Assembly: GCF_024398035.1 (NCBI RefSeq)
Contig: NZ_CP073748.1
Coordinates: 1,158,001-1,222,000, forward strand
Source: Kordiimonas sp. SCSIO 12603
Lineage (GTDB): Bacteria > Pseudomonadota > Alphaproteobacteria > Sphingomonadales > Kordiimonadaceae
Length of the DNA stretch: 64,000 bases
Reading direction: 5' to 3'
The notes under the pieces were generated by a model. That model was not told the origin of the DNA, made no database searches, and was given only the letters and a program-made list of their open reading frames with translations. Position numbers and translations under genes: made by a program. This document shows positions 55,445-64,000 of the stretch, one piece after another; positions within the stretch are counted from its first letter, which is position 1; each line of letters opens with the position of its first letter.

Positions 55445-57556
55445 TTACTCTTTGGTTTTGTTATATTGCCGATCATGAAATGTATGAAATAGGTACATTG
55501 ATGTATGTATTTCAACATACTGATCTATTGTAGAGCCAACGGTATGGCCGCCGTCCGGTCTGTAGAGTGTTTCTATGCTATACCCTTCATTAACGAGGGT
55601 TTTTTCTAAACTTTTTGAGTGAGCAAAAGAAACGCGATCATCATTTTTATTTGCAATAATTAAAAAGGTTAATTTGTCCAGAGTTTTACCGTAAATTGGA
55701 ATCTGTTTTGATGGGATCAAAAGATTACTTAATTGTTTGCCTTTTGTGTCTGGGTCTGAAAGTTGTGCATCTTTAAGCGGAGCTAAATAAGCATTACAAG
55801 CATCGATAGCTTGGACAGTAATATCATAGCATCCAGCTCGTGCAGAAACCGAGGTAAATATATCTGGGTTTAATAGTGCGGCATTCACAACGAGAGATGC
55901 ACCGGCACTTGCTCCTGTGGCATGAAGTGATCCTGGTCTTGTATAACCTTTTGCCAATACATCCTTTGCAATCAAGATGAAATCATCAACGGTTTTAAGG
56001 CGTTGCTCTATCTTCGTACTACTATATGCAAAATCCCGTTTATATTCGCCACCTCCTCTGGGATGAGCAATTACATATAAGCCACCCCTTTTTAACCACC
56101 CCTCAATTACAGGAGCATGATATTCCGGTTTGAGGGGAATATGATCATAAGCATATGCGGTAATTAAAGTAGGGGCAGATCCTGTTTCAAACGCTTTTTC
56201 TGTCCCGATGATTTCGTAATAAATTTCTATGCCGTCAAAGGTGGTGACAGAATTTTGGTGAGTTTTAAATTCTGTGGCTGTAAGTGAATTTAAACTGCTT
56301 GGTAGTGCAGTGATTTTTGTATGTGCAGCGTCTTTATTGGGGGATATTCGGTAATATGTAATTGGTTGTGTTGTATTTTCTACATAAATAACAGCATCTT
56401 TAGATGTAATGGATGTACCCCAAATATTTATTTTGCCTGATACAGGTAATGGGATTTCCTGAATATTTTTCTGGTTTTCATTATGGATGAAATATAATTT
56501 TTCCCTAGCTTCTTGCGGGGCGTAGGTTTTGATGAAGAGCCCTGTTTCTGTCGGAACCGCTTCTTCAAAAAATTCAGTATCATTATCCTGAAAGATTTGA
56601 GTTATTTCTGGTTTTTCATGAGATACAGGTAATAGGCTTGAAGTGGGTACGGTGGTAACTGCTGTGATTGGAACATCATTTCCTTGTTGGTCTTTACCGT
56701 AATATGAAGCTGAGCAAAATACTCTACCGGATAATGCAAATAACGGGTTACATGAGGGATAAATATTTTTAAGTGTTAGCTGTTTTTGGTTTTTGTCGGA
56801 AAATATTTTCCCCGATGGGTTAACAAATATCGTTTCGATAACTGCCCCATTCTTGCTGTAGTTTACAAGTGCCCCGTGTTTTTTTGATAATACTCTTGTG
56901 AAAGAACCGTCCGCATCTAGTGGTGGCTCTGTTAAGATAGAGGATACGCTACCTTCATCGTTTTGCTGCCAGATTTTATAGGTTTTTGCATATTTCAGAA
57001 GCTTTGGTGAATGCGAATATAATATATCACCATGTTTATTTAGGTAATTAGCACTGTTGTATCCTGTTGAAAGGATAAAACCTCTGGGGTTCAGGGCGCC
57101 TGTTTTAAGGTTCGCTTCATATATAGTAGTTTTGTCAGTCCCCCCTTCGTTGAACGTGATCAGGCATAAGTCCATATTATCTGATAAACATTCAATGTCT
57201 GTGATGATTTTGTTTTTAAGTCTTGGTTCTTGATCATATTTCACAGAAGGATATTGGGTCCATTTTTTATCACCATATACTTGTTCATCAAATGAGCTGG
57301 TTCCAAGGCCTATTGAGCCATTTGATATTGTGATGTTAAGAAAATAACCGTCACGATAGCCGTTACCCCAATAATCATATTGTTGAAGCCGGTGTGATAG
57401 ATTTTTGGCGATTTCTTTGTATGTAGTCTCTTGAGCTAAGGTAGAAGTAGGGTGGCTCATAGCGAGATTGGCTTGATCGCTGGCGTTTTGGCTTTTAGTA
57501 GCCGTTGTTATCCATACAGCGGCTACCACCAATAAAGCTTGTGCTGTAAGTCTCAT
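55445..57556 (-). CDS. Exported S9 family prolyl oligopeptidase
   Basis: 703 residues from the ATG at 57556 (GGGAG upstream). Signal-peptide-like start (MRLTAQALLVVAAVWITTAT). Beta-propeller part at about 60-440, alpha/beta-hydrolase at about 450-700 with nucleophile in ATGASAGASLV, aspartate in NKNDDRVSFAHSK and histidine in RPDGGHTVGST. It would cleave peptides outside the cytoplasm. The gene is much more AT-rich than its surroundings, opposite in strand, and is flanked by two copies of the RND gene end, signs of insertion. Confidence 0.88.
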   Translation of the reverse strand: MRLTAQALLVVAAVWITTATKSQNASDQANLAMSHPTSTLAQETTYKEIAKNLSHRLQQYDYWGNGYRDGYFLNITISNGSIGLGTSSFDEQVYGDKKWTQYPSVKYDQEPRLKNKIITDIECLSDNMDLCLITFNEGGTDKTTIYEANLKTGALNPRGFILSTGYNSANYLNKHGDILYSHSPKLLKYAKTYKIWQQNDEGSVSSILTEPPLDADGSFTRVLSKKHGALVNYSKNGAVIETIFVNPSGKIFSDKNQKQLTLKNIYPSCNPLFALSGRVFCSASYYGKDQQGNDVPITAVTTVPTSSLLPVSHEKPEITQIFQDNDTEFFEEAVPTETGLFIKTYAPQEAREKLYFIHNENQKNIQEIPLPVSGKINIWGTSITSKDAVIYVENTTQPITYYRISPNKDAAHTKITALPSSLNSLTATEFKTHQNSVTTFDGIEIYYEIIGTEKAFETGSAPTLITAYAYDHIPLKPEYHAPVIEGWLKRGGLYVIAHPRGGGEYKRDFAYSSTKIEQRLKTVDDFILIAKDVLAKGYTRPGSLHATGASAGASLVVNAALLNPDIFTSVSARAGCYDITVQAIDACNAYLAPLKDAQLSDPDTKGKQLSNLLIPSKQIPIYGKTLDKLTFLIIANKNDDRVSFAHSKSLEKTLVNEGYSIETLYRPDGGHTVGSTIDQYVEIHTSMYLFHTFHDRQYNKTKE

Positions 57557-57718
57557 TATATACTCCCACACCTTACAAATATTCAGCTATCGTGAACACT
57601 TGATAAACATATGATGTATTATGGCAGTATAATGGCTTTTGGGTGTAAAAGATGAGTGGGGCTGGATCATTTGGAACTGTTGTATTACGGCCCTTTTAAC
57701 TGCTGTAATTAACGCGAT

Positions 57719-57922
57719 ATGTTAAAACGCCCGCAGCCAATTCTTCTTACTTCCGTCACAACAGTGGTTGGCCTTCTGCCGCTTTACTTAACGGGTGGTG
57801 CGCTGTGGTCTCCGCTCGCTGCCGTGATGATGTTCGGTTTGGCGATTGCGTCTGTTCTCACGCTCTTCTTCGTGCCAGCGCTTTACTATATGTTCTATCG
57901 CCGTGAGGCCGCTGAAGCATAA
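57719..57922 (+). pseudogene. C-terminal fragment of a second RND transporter
   Basis: 67 codons ending in TAA; from position 57724 onward identical in sense to the last 66 residues of the RND protein at 52337-55381 apart from a few substitutions (LQP to PQP, SIT to SVT, VEA to AEA). The frame is closed by stop codons just upstream, so no complete gene exists. The fragment lacks a promoter or ribosome site of its own and codes a membrane-helix pair only. It is best read as the remnant of a paralogous RND gene. Confidence 0.85.
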
Positions 57923-57971
57923 GGCACTGGAAAGCTTATCAAGGAAAAGGCGCCCCATGAGGCGCCTTTTT
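57724..57971 (+). repeat. RND 3'-end repeat, copy B
   Basis: Second copy of the sequence at 55183-55431, including stop codon, the AAGCTTATCAAGG spacer and the terminator hairpin. Synonymous bias of the differences argues that both copies were once functional. Confidence 0.88.
57944..57971. terminator. Terminator after the RND fragment, shared with aldo/keto reductase
   Basis: AAGGCGCC (57947-57954) and GGCGCCTT (57961-57968) form a perfect 8-bp stem with CCATGA in the loop; Ts on the right, and on the minus strand TTTTCC follows, so it can also end the convergent aldo/keto reductase gene (stop at 57975). Confidence 0.8.
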
Positions 57972-57974
57972 ACA

Positions 57975-58916
57975 TTATGGCATGCGAACGCCGTTGTAGG
58001 CTTCAATGATGCTGTACCAGTCTTCCCTGTCCAGGGTGCACTCAAGCGCTGCAACAGCTTCATCGAGGCGTTTGGTTTTGATCGTTCCTGTTATAGGGAT
58101 AATCTTCGCAGGGTGTGCCAGAAGGAAAGCAAGGCAAACAGATGCATTATCTGTTTTATGCTTGAGGGCGATGGCATCAATCACTGCTTTTATGCGGAGG
58201 AGACGTGCGGCTTTATCTGTGCTCAAGCCTTCCGTATTCCCTGTAATCAAACGGCCGTGCCCGAGGGGGGACCAAGCAATAGGCGCGATCTGCATTTCCA
58301 TACATTGATCAAGTAGGCCACCTGTCATTGGGCTTATCTCAAACGGCGAGATTTCAAGTTGGTGTGCTACAATGGGGCTATCTAAATAGGATGCAAGCGC
58401 GCTTACCTGAGGCGCAGTGAAGTTTGAAACACCGATGTGCTGGATTTTCCCTGCAGCTTTAAGAGCTTCAAGAGCACCAGCAAGTTCTTCTGGGTGTGTG
58501 AGCATATCAGGGCGGTGGATATAGTAGAGATCAATGGTTTCTACCCCAAGGCGCTTTAGGGAAGCTTCGCAGGCGCTGGTGATATAATCCCGAGACTGCA
58601 CATAAGGTGCACCTAGTTCTTTGTTGATGCCGCCCTTGGTCGCGGTGAAGGTTCCTTTGAATGCTTCAGGCGATGCTTCACGTGCTTTGCCAAGCAGTGC
58701 TTCGATGCTGCCGAAACCTAAAGGTGATTTGTATCCATATATGTCAGCGCTGTCAATTTGGTCAAAACCAAGAGAGCGAGCGTGTTCGATAACAGCCACC
58801 GCATCGCTGACAGATTCTGGATTAAGGCCCATGGTACCAAAGGCGAGAGGGAAAGATGTTAATCCTGATTGGCCCATAGGGCGTGCGTCTTTTGAAAGGG
58901 GGAGAGAGAGTGCCAT
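57975..58916 (-). CDS. Aldo/keto reductase
   Basis: 313 residues from the ATG at 58916. Family landmarks: GTMGLNPESV, catalytic Asp in DQIDSADIYGY, Lys in TKGG, the IDLYYIHRPDMLTHPEELAGAL strand with His, NFTAPQVSAL and the NADPH-binding PITGTIKTKRLDEAV. TIM barrel enzyme reducing aldehydes or ketones. A perfect inverted repeat 56-79 bases upstream could be an operator. Monocistronic. Confidence 0.92.
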   Translation of the reverse strand: MALSLPLSKDARPMGQSGLTSFPLAFGTMGLNPESVSDAVAVIEHARSLGFDQIDSADIYGYKSPLGFGSIEALLGKAREASPEAFKGTFTATKGGINKELGAPYVQSRDYITSACEASLKRLGVETIDLYYIHRPDMLTHPEELAGALEALKAAGKIQHIGVSNFTAPQVSALASYLDSPIVAHQLEISPFEISPMTGGLLDQCMEMQIAPIAWSPLGHGRLITGNTEGLSTDKAARLLRIKAVIDAIALKHKTDNASVCLAFLLAHPAKIIPITGTIKTKRLDEAVAALECTLDREDWYSIIEAYNGVRMP

Positions 58917-58971
58917 GTGATTCTCATGTAATAATAACAAGTTGCAAAAATGGAGGGGTTATAGTGGCTTA

Positions 58972-58995
58972 ATTTTGGTCGATGTCTACCAAAAT
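58972..58995. promoter_or_regulatory. Inverted repeat between aldo/keto reductase and respiration cluster
   Basis: ATTTTGGT and ACCAAAAT are perfect reverse complements with 8 bases between them. It lies 56-79 bases upstream of the aldo/keto reductase start, a usual place for a dimeric repressor or activator. Confidence 0.5.
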
Positions 58996-59079
58996 GTCGC
59001 ACCGCAAAGCTCAAATTGGGGACAAACTGACGCAGTTAAAGGCATTTTTTGTGACAAGCTGCCGCACAGACATTCCCTT

Positions 59080-59093
59080 TTGACAAAAGTCAA
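59080..59093 (+). promoter_or_regulatory. FNR/FixK box (anaerobox)
   Basis: TTGAC-AAAA-GTCAA matches the FNR/FixK consensus TTGAY-N4-RTCAA and is fully palindromic. Spacing to the TauE/SafE start at 59158 fits a class II promoter with the box centred near -41.5 and a start near 59128. It suggests low-oxygen induction of the cbb3 cluster. Confidence 0.75.
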
Positions 59094-59157
59094 ACCAACT
59101 TCTGGCCCAACAACTTACACCTTTAAGCATGGTGTAATACCTATAAGGGCCAATATT

Positions 59158-59892
59158 GTGGAATACTTCTTACAGCAATGCCAAGTTGCGTTAGACGCAA
59201 ACGGCAGCATTATCTTTTCGCTGTTCCTTGGCGGGCTGCTGGGAAGTGCGACCCACTGTGTTGGTATGTGTGGGCCCTTTGTTATGGCTCAGGTTGGCGG
59301 TAAAAAATCGGGCGGTGAAGAAGGTGTATTAAAACGTCTTCAAGCTGCGGCGCTTTTGCCGTATCATCTTGGCAGGGTCACAACATACATTCTCCTTGGG
59401 ATAGTCGGAGCAAGTCTTTCCCAATTCTTGGTAGGTACACCTGTGCAGCGCGGCGTAGCTTTTGTGCTCCTAAGCGTTGCAGGACTTTTGTTTCTAGTTA
59501 ATGCAGTTCCGAGTTTAAAGCGCTTGGTTAAAGCTAACACTGGATTGGTGGTTGGCCAGAAGTTTGGACATATTATCGGAAGATTGGCCCGTCCTTTTTT
59601 CGCGAACCCAGATCCTTTGCAGCGGTATGCTCTTGGCATTCTACTTGGCTTCTTGCCTTGTGGCCTTGTAGTTGCCGCGGTGATGGCAGTTGCTGCTACA
59701 GGGCACGCCGCTACAGCCGCGTTTGGCATGTTAGCTTTCGGGGTAGGAACCGTACCTTCGCTTTTTCTTGTTGGAACTGGAACTCAATTTGCGCTTAACC
59801 GCTGGCCCGCCCAGGTCCGTTCGGTTGCAGCGTTTGTTATGGCCGTAAATGGCGTCAGCTTAATGGTAATGGCTGGCGGCATGGTCTTGTGA
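59158..59892 (+). CDS. TauE/SafE-type membrane protein of the cbb3 cluster
   Basis: 244 residues from the GTG at 59158, chosen because AAGGG lies 8 bases upstream and because it follows the FNR box; earlier in-frame starts would overlap the promoter. About six hydrophobic helices. Near the start a Cys-rich [10 protein letters not shown] motif suggests metal (copper) handling, and a second Cys lies in GFLPCGLV. In pseudomonads a TauE/SafE-like gene also sits by cbb3 oxidase genes. A role in oxidase assembly or copper supply is inferred. ccoN follows after 10 bases. Confidence 0.82.
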   Translation: MEYFLQQCQVALDANGSIIFSLFLGGLLGSATHCVGMCGPFVMAQVGGKKSGGEEGVLKRLQAAALLPYHLGRVTTYILLGIVGASLSQFLVGTPVQRGVAFVLLSVAGLLFLVNAVPSLKRLVKANTGLVVGQKFGHIIGRLARPFFANPDPLQRYALGILLGFLPCGLVVAAVMAVAATGHAATAAFGMLAFGVGTVPSLFLVGTGTQFALNRWPAQVRSVAAFVMAVNGVSLMVMAGGMVL

Positions 59893-59902
59893 GGGAAGAG
59901 GC

Positions 59903-61342
59903 ATGAATAAACTCACGGAAAAACCAATCTATAATGACGAGATCGTAAAGAAATTTACGCTCGCCACTGTTTTTTGGGGTGTCGTTGGCTTCGCGGTCGG
60001 GGTATTTATCGCGTTGCAAATGGCGTTCCCGGAACTAAACTTCGGTGAATATTTCACCTTCGGTCGCTTGCGTCCGCTCCATACTTCAGCTGTGATTTTT
60101 GCATTCGGTGGTAACGCACTGTTCGCAACCAGCTACTTCTCAGTTCAGCGTACTTGCCGTACGCGGTTGTGGGGTGATGGTTTTGCAAACTTTACTTTCT
60201 GGGGATACCAGTTCTTTATCGTCTTAGCGGCTGTTGGTTATGTAACAGGTGTTACACAGGGTAAAGAATATGCTGAACCTGAGTGGTATGCCGATCTATG
60301 GCTAACCATTGTTTGGGTTGTGTATCTGGTTGTGTTCCTGATGACCCTGAAGAACCGCGAAGAAGCACACATTTATGTGGGTAACTGGTTCTTCCTGTCG
60401 TTCATTGTAACAGTGGCGGTTCTGCACCTTGCGAACAACGCAGTGATCCCTGTGTCTTTCACAAGTGTGAAAAGCTACCCACTATGGGGCGGTGTGCAGT
60501 CTGCACTTATCCAGTGGTGGTACGGCCATAACGCTGTGGGCTTCTTCCTGACAGCTGGTTTCCTGGGTATTATGTATTATTTCGTACCAAAGCGTGCTGA
60601 GCGTCCGGTATATTCTTACCGTCTGTCTATTCTGCACTTCTGGTCGTTGATTTTCATCTATATCTGGGCTGGTCCTCACCACCTTCACTACACATCTCTT
60701 CCAGATTGGGCGCAAACACTGGGCGCAACATTCTCTATCATGCTTTGGATGCCTTCATGGGGCGGCATGGTAAACGGTATGATGACCCTTTCTGGTGCCT
60801 GGCATAAGCTACGTGAAGATCCTGTACTTCGTTTCATGATCATTTCACTTGCTTTCTACGGTATGAGCACATTTGAAGGCCCACTGATGTCTATCAAAAC
60901 AGTGAATGCCCTCAGCCACTATACTGACTGGACTATTGGTCACGTACACTCCGGTGCGCTTGGTTGGGTTGCTTTCATCAGCTTCGGTGCCCTTTACCAC
61001 TTGGTTCCGGTTCTCTGGAAACGCGAAGGTCTTTATTCACTCAAGCTTGTGAATATGCATCTGTGGATCGCGACAATCGGTATCGTGCTTTATATCGCAG
61101 CAATGTGGGTATCCGGCATCATGCAAGGCCTGATGTGGCGCACATACGACGATATGGGCTTCCTTGAGTACAGCTTTGTAGAATCTGTGATGGCTATGCA
61201 TCCATTCTATCTGATCCGTGCACTGGGCGGCATCCTGTTCCTCGTTGGCGCACTGATCATGGTTTACAACTTCTACAAAACAATCAAAGGCGACAGAACT
61301 GAAGAAAGTGAATCTCGCTTTAAGGAGGTAGCTCATGCTTAA
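59903..61342 (+). CDS. ccoN: cbb3-type cytochrome c oxidase subunit I (CcoN/FixN)
   Basis: 479 residues, twelve membrane helices. Heme and copper ligands are visible: His in [40 protein letters not shown], and [12 protein letters not shown]. It reduces oxygen to water with high affinity at low oxygen and pumps protons. AGGGAAGAGG site upstream. It overlaps ccoO by 8 bases, so translation is coupled. Confidence 0.97.
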   Translation: MNKLTEKPIYNDEIVKKFTLATVFWGVVGFAVGVFIALQMAFPELNFGEYFTFGRLRPLHTSAVIFAFGGNALFATSYFSVQRTCRTRLWGDGFANFTFWGYQFFIVLAAVGYVTGVTQGKEYAEPEWYADLWLTIVWVVYLVVFLMTLKNREEAHIYVGNWFFLSFIVTVAVLHLANNAVIPVSFTSVKSYPLWGGVQSALIQWWYGHNAVGFFLTAGFLGIMYYFVPKRAERPVYSYRLSILHFWSLIFIYIWAGPHHLHYTSLPDWAQTLGATFSIMLWMPSWGGMVNGMMTLSGAWHKLREDPVLRFMIISLAFYGMSTFEGPLMSIKTVNALSHYTDWTIGHVHSGALGWVAFISFGALYHLVPVLWKREGLYSLKLVNMHLWIATIGIVLYIAAMWVSGIMQGLMWRTYDDMGFLEYSFVESVMAMHPFYLIRALGGILFLVGALIMVYNFYKTIKGDRTEESESRFKEVAHA

Positions 61343-62072
61343 GCATCACGAGAAGTTAGAGAAAAACTCAATCCTTCTGCTCCTTTGTACTGTGATTGTG
61401 ATCTCAATCGGTGGGATTATCGAAATCCTGCCACTCTTCCGCATGGAAACCACTATCGAGCCGGTGAAAGGGGTTCGCCCTTACACACCGCTTGAGTTGG
61501 CTGGTTACAATGTGTACCTGCGTGAGGGTTGCTATAACTGCCACAGCCAACAAATTCGTCCACTCCGTGACGAGGTTGAGCGTTATGGTCATTACTCTCT
61601 TGCAGCAGAAAGCATGTATGACCACCCATTCCAGTGGGGTTCAAAACGTACGGGGCCTGATCTCGCACGTGTAGGCGGTAAATATTCTGACGAATGGCAC
61701 ATTCAGCACATGAAACGCCCGAAAGATCTGGTACCGGAAAGCATCATGCCTCCGTACCCGCATCTGGCTGAGCGTGGTGCTGATCTGGAAAATATCGCCA
61801 GAGATATGCAAGTGCTGCAGACCATTGGTGTTCCGTACACTGATGAGATGATCGCCAATGCTCATAATGATGCCTATGCACAGGCGGCAAACGAAAGCGA
61901 TTATCATGATGGTCTGGTTGAGCGTTATGGTGAGAAAGTGAATTACCGTAATTTCGACGGTAAGGAAATGACCACCGAACTCGACGCACTTATCGCTTAT
62001 CTGCAGGTTCTTGGAACAATGGCAGAGCTGAAAGACTATAAAGCTGCGCCTCCGAAAAGAGGAGGTGAGTAA
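61335..62072 (+). CDS. ccoO: cbb3-type cytochrome c oxidase subunit II (CcoO/FixO)
   Basis: 245 residues: one N-terminal membrane anchor ([20 protein letters not shown]) and a periplasmic monoheme cytochrome with the heme-binding [12 protein letters not shown]; the Met ligand lies in SIMPPYPHL. It passes electrons from CcoP to CcoN. ATG at 61335 lies inside ccoN; the stop overlaps ccoQ by one base (TAATG). Confidence 0.97.
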   Translation: MLKHHEKLEKNSILLLLCTVIVISIGGIIEILPLFRMETTIEPVKGVRPYTPLELAGYNVYLREGCYNCHSQQIRPLRDEVERYGHYSLAAESMYDHPFQWGSKRTGPDLARVGGKYSDEWHIQHMKRPKDLVPESIMPPYPHLAERGADLENIARDMQVLQTIGVPYTDEMIANAHNDAYAQAANESDYHDGLVERYGEKVNYRNFDGKEMTTELDALIAYLQVLGTMAELKDYKAAPPKRGGE

Positions 62073-62224
62073 TGGTTGATTGGCTTGCCAACAACGCCGG
62101 CACAACGGGACTTTTGTTCTTCTTCGGCACGTTCCTTGTTATCGCCATTTGGGCGTTTCGTCCAAAAGCGAAGCAGCAGATTGAATCCTATAAAAACATT
62201 CCTCTAGCGGAGGATGACGCATGA
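62072..62224 (+). CDS. ccoQ: cbb3-type oxidase small subunit CcoQ
   Basis: 50 residues ([18 protein letters not shown]...): one membrane helix at about 13-29 followed by the charged, short tail RPKAKQQIESYKN. It stabilises the CcoNOP complex in relatives. The start overlaps the ccoO stop by one base; its stop overlaps the ccoP start (ATGA). GGAGG lies 8 bases upstream in the end of ccoO. Confidence 0.93.
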   Translation: MVDWLANNAGTTGLLFFFGTFLVIAIWAFRPKAKQQIESYKNIPLAEDDA

Positions 62225-63096
62225 GACCTGAGAAAAAAGATATTGATGAACTAAGTGGTATTGAGACCACAGGCCATAGCTGGGACGGTATTAAAGAGCT
62301 TAATACACCTTCCCCGCGCTGGTGGCTGATCATCTTCATCGTTAGCTGTGTTTGGGCGGTTGGGTATTGGTTCTATTACCCGGCATGGCCAACTCTAACC
62401 GGTAACGGTGAACGTGGCGGCACCGAAGGCACTGCAGGCTGGACCCAGTATAAACAGCTTGAAGAACAACAGGCAGAGATCGTAGCTCGTAAAGCCGCTT
62501 ACCAAAGCCGTTTTGATGCTTCGGATTTCTCAACAATCCAGAATGATGAAGAGCTTTATGCCTTCGCCATCGCTGGTGGTAAATCTGCCTTCAAGGATAA
62601 CTGCGCAACTTGTCACGGCACTGGCGGTGCAGGTGGCCCTGGTTATCCGAACCTCAATGACGATGATTGGATTTGGGGCGGTACCATCGAAGATATTCAA
62701 CAAACTCTTCAATATGGTATCCGTGGGAATCATGACGAAACACGTTTCAATGAAATGCCAGCTTATGCTGATATTCTGGATGCGGAAGATATCGAAGCTG
62801 TTGCCGACTATGTTGTGGCAAAAGCTGCCGGTAATGCGCTTCCTGAACGTGGTGCCGTTGTGTTCGAAGAAAACTGTGCTGCATGTCACGGAGAGGACGC
62901 CAAAGGTCTTCGCGAGCTTGGTGGGCCAAACCTCGCTGATGCGATCTGGCTTTATGCCGACGACCGCAATGCCATTGTGTCACAGATCAGAAAGCCAAAA
63001 CACGGCATTATGCCGGCGTGGGAAGGCCGCCTGAGCCCAAGTACTATTCGTCAGCTTACAATTTATGTTCACAGCCTTGGTGGCGGTGAGAAGTAA
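62221..63096 (+). CDS. ccoP: cbb3-type oxidase diheme subunit CcoP/FixP
   Basis: 291 residues. An N-terminal membrane helix (WWLIIFIVSCVWAVGYWFYYPAWP) and two periplasmic cytochrome c domains with heme sites CATCHG and CAACHG; Met ligands in FNEMPAY and HGIMPAW. It receives electrons from the bc1 complex or soluble cytochromes. The first about 30 residues are polar as usual for FixP. Confidence 0.97.
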   Translation: MRPEKKDIDELSGIETTGHSWDGIKELNTPSPRWWLIIFIVSCVWAVGYWFYYPAWPTLTGNGERGGTEGTAGWTQYKQLEEQQAEIVARKAAYQSRFDASDFSTIQNDEELYAFAIAGGKSAFKDNCATCHGTGGAGGPGYPNLNDDDWIWGGTIEDIQQTLQYGIRGNHDETRFNEMPAYADILDAEDIEAVADYVVAKAAGNALPERGAVVFEENCAACHGEDAKGLRELGGPNLADAIWLYADDRNAIVSQIRKPKHGIMPAWEGRLSPSTIRQLTIYVHSLGGGEK

Positions 63097-63117
63097 GAGT
63101 AACTGAAAGAAAACATT

Positions 63118-64000
63118 ATGAGTGATACTGCTGCACCCTTGAAGCTGTTCGCCAAAAAAGAACGCGTTTTTCCAAAGCGTGTTTGGGGTACATTCCGTAA
63201 GATTAAATGGGTGGCTATGGTCACCCTCCTCGGAATTTACTATCTCGCACCGTTCCTGCGGTGGGATAGGGGAGAGTTCGCACCAGATCAGGCTATTCTT
63301 ATTGATATGCCTGCGCGTCGTGCCTACTTCTTCTTTATCGAGATTTGGCCTCAGGAGGTATATTACCTCACCGGCATTCTTATTGTCGCGGCGGTGTCAC
63401 TCTTCCTTGTTACCAGTTTGTTTGGCCGCGTTTGGTGCGGTTATGCTTGCCCTCAAACAGTATGGACAGATTTGTTTGTGTGGGTTGAGCGGATTGTGCA
63501 GGGCGACCGTGCCAAGCGCATGAAGCTTCATAAAAGCAAATGGACTTTTGAAAAAATCTGGAAGATGGCGCTTACCCATTCTATCTGGCTGGTGATTGGT
63601 ATGCTCACTGGTGGTGCCTGGGTTTTCTATTTTAATGATGCACCAACGCTTCTGGAGCAGATTATCCACCTTGATGTACCGATGAGCGTGATCAGCTGGG
63701 TAATTGCCCTTACGCTCTCTACATACATCATGGCGGGTTTTGCGCGCGAGCAGGTGTGCGAATATATGTGCCCGTATGCTCGTTTCCAATCAGCCATGTT
63801 TGATAAAGATACGCTGATTATTTCTTATGATGAAGATCGTGGTGAAAAACGCGGTAAGCATAAGAAAGGTGAAAGCTGGGAAGGCCGTGGCCATTGTATT
63901 GACTGTACAGCCTGTGTGCAGGTTTGCCCGGTTGGTATTGATATTCGTGATGGTTTGCAGATGGACTGTATCGCCTGCGGCCTGTGTATTGATGCTTGTG
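63118..64000 (+). CDS. ccoG: Cytochrome c oxidase accessory protein CcoG/FixG (cut by window end)
   Basis: 294 codons present; the gene runs off the right edge. Starts MSDTAAPLKLFAKKE after the ccoP stop. Membrane helices near 30-50, 85-105, 155-175 and 190-205, GRVWCGYACPQTVWTD in the middle, and ferredoxin-like cluster motifs CIDCTACVQVCPVGID and CIACGLC near the end. It handles copper reduction or delivery during oxidase assembly. Next genes in relatives are ccoH, ccoI and ccoS, outside the window. Confidence 0.95.
   Translation, partial: MSDTAAPLKLFAKKERVFPKRVWGTFRKIKWVAMVTLLGIYYLAPFLRWDRGEFAPDQAILIDMPARRAYFFFIEIWPQEVYYLTGILIVAAVSLFLVTSLFGRVWCGYACPQTVWTDLFVWVERIVQGDRAKRMKLHKSKWTFEKIWKMALTHSIWLVIGMLTGGAWVFYFNDAPTLLEQIIHLDVPMSVISWVIALTLSTYIMAGFAREQVCEYMCPYARFQSAMFDKDTLIISYDEDRGEKRGKHKKGESWEGRGHCIDCTACVQVCPVGIDIRDGLQMDCIACGLCIDAC

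Noticed and set aside
57788-58063. Open frame of 91 codons on the minus strand
   Set aside because: It is antisense to the RND fragment and overlaps the terminator and the end of the aldo/keto reductase gene; no family pattern.
58942-59157. N-terminal 72 residues before the GTG of the TauE/SafE gene
   Set aside because: The region holds the FNR box and promoter and has no family similarity; the GTG at 59158 has a good ribosome site.

Overview
The window reads as chromosomal DNA of an alphaproteobacterium with roughly balanced base composition. Evidence for the class is a set of lineage-typical blocks: F1 ATP synthase genes (atpHAGDC) separated from the F0 genes and placed after fsa-priA; a rplU-rpmA ... 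obgE-proB-proA-nadD-rsfS-rlmH-gpmI-envC-ctpA-rppH run; a DUF1013/TrcR cell-cycle regulator; DUF1192 and DUF465 small proteins; and a cbb3 oxidase cluster behind an FNR/FixK box. The mix would fit a marine group such as Kordiimonadales, but that is a guess from gene content. No rRNA, tRNA, IS element, phage or CRISPR array was seen. No gene-free stretch exceeds 300 bases; the longest (40610-40903) is the rplU leader and promoter region.

Layout. 1-5.6 kb: end of an exported protein, a MotA/ExbB-like plus OmpA-like energised envelope pair, a serine hydrolase, polyphosphate kinase 2 and a sulfotransferase. 5.7-10.8 kb: an ABC exporter, ribosomal protein L31, a small heat-shock gene with a sigma-32-like promoter and a ROSE-type RNA thermometer, DUF1192, a quinone oxidoreductase and trcR. 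10.8-18 kb: two DUF465 proteins flanking ubiX, a diguanylate cyclase, purE-purK-ASCH, a YjhX-like toxin gene followed by an acidic unknown protein, small exported and membrane proteins, a methyltransferase and fsa. 18-25.6 kb: priA and atpHAGDC.

25.7-40.6 kb (all minus strand): rplU-rpmA, then a chemoreceptor and a solute-binding protein that interrupt the usual rpmA-obgE neighbourhood, then obgE, proline synthesis (proB, proA), nadD, rsfS, rlmH, gpmI and the envelope genes envC, ctpA, divergent polysaccharide deacetylase and rppH.

40.9-58.9 kb is accessory in character: glutaminyl cyclase plus nitrilase, a three-domain TPR/glycosyltransferase/FkbM protein, nitronate monooxygenase, a YHS lipoprotein, an overlapping ketosynthase III-ABC exporter cassette, an alkaline-phosphatase-superfamily enzyme, and an RND efflux pair. 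Directly after the RND gene sits an AT-rich S9 peptidase gene on the opposite strand, followed by a second, slightly diverged copy of the last ~200 bases of the RND gene together with its terminator: the scar of a lost second RND gene or of an insertion event.

59-64 kb: a microaerobic respiration cluster, with a perfect FNR/FixK palindrome upstream of a TauE/SafE-type membrane protein, then ccoN, ccoO, ccoQ, ccoP and ccoG (cut by the window end). The strongest less-expected signals are the thermometer at 7981-8110, the duplicated RND 3' end around 55.2-58.0 kb, and the YjhX locus with its nested dyad at 15.0-15.6 kb.
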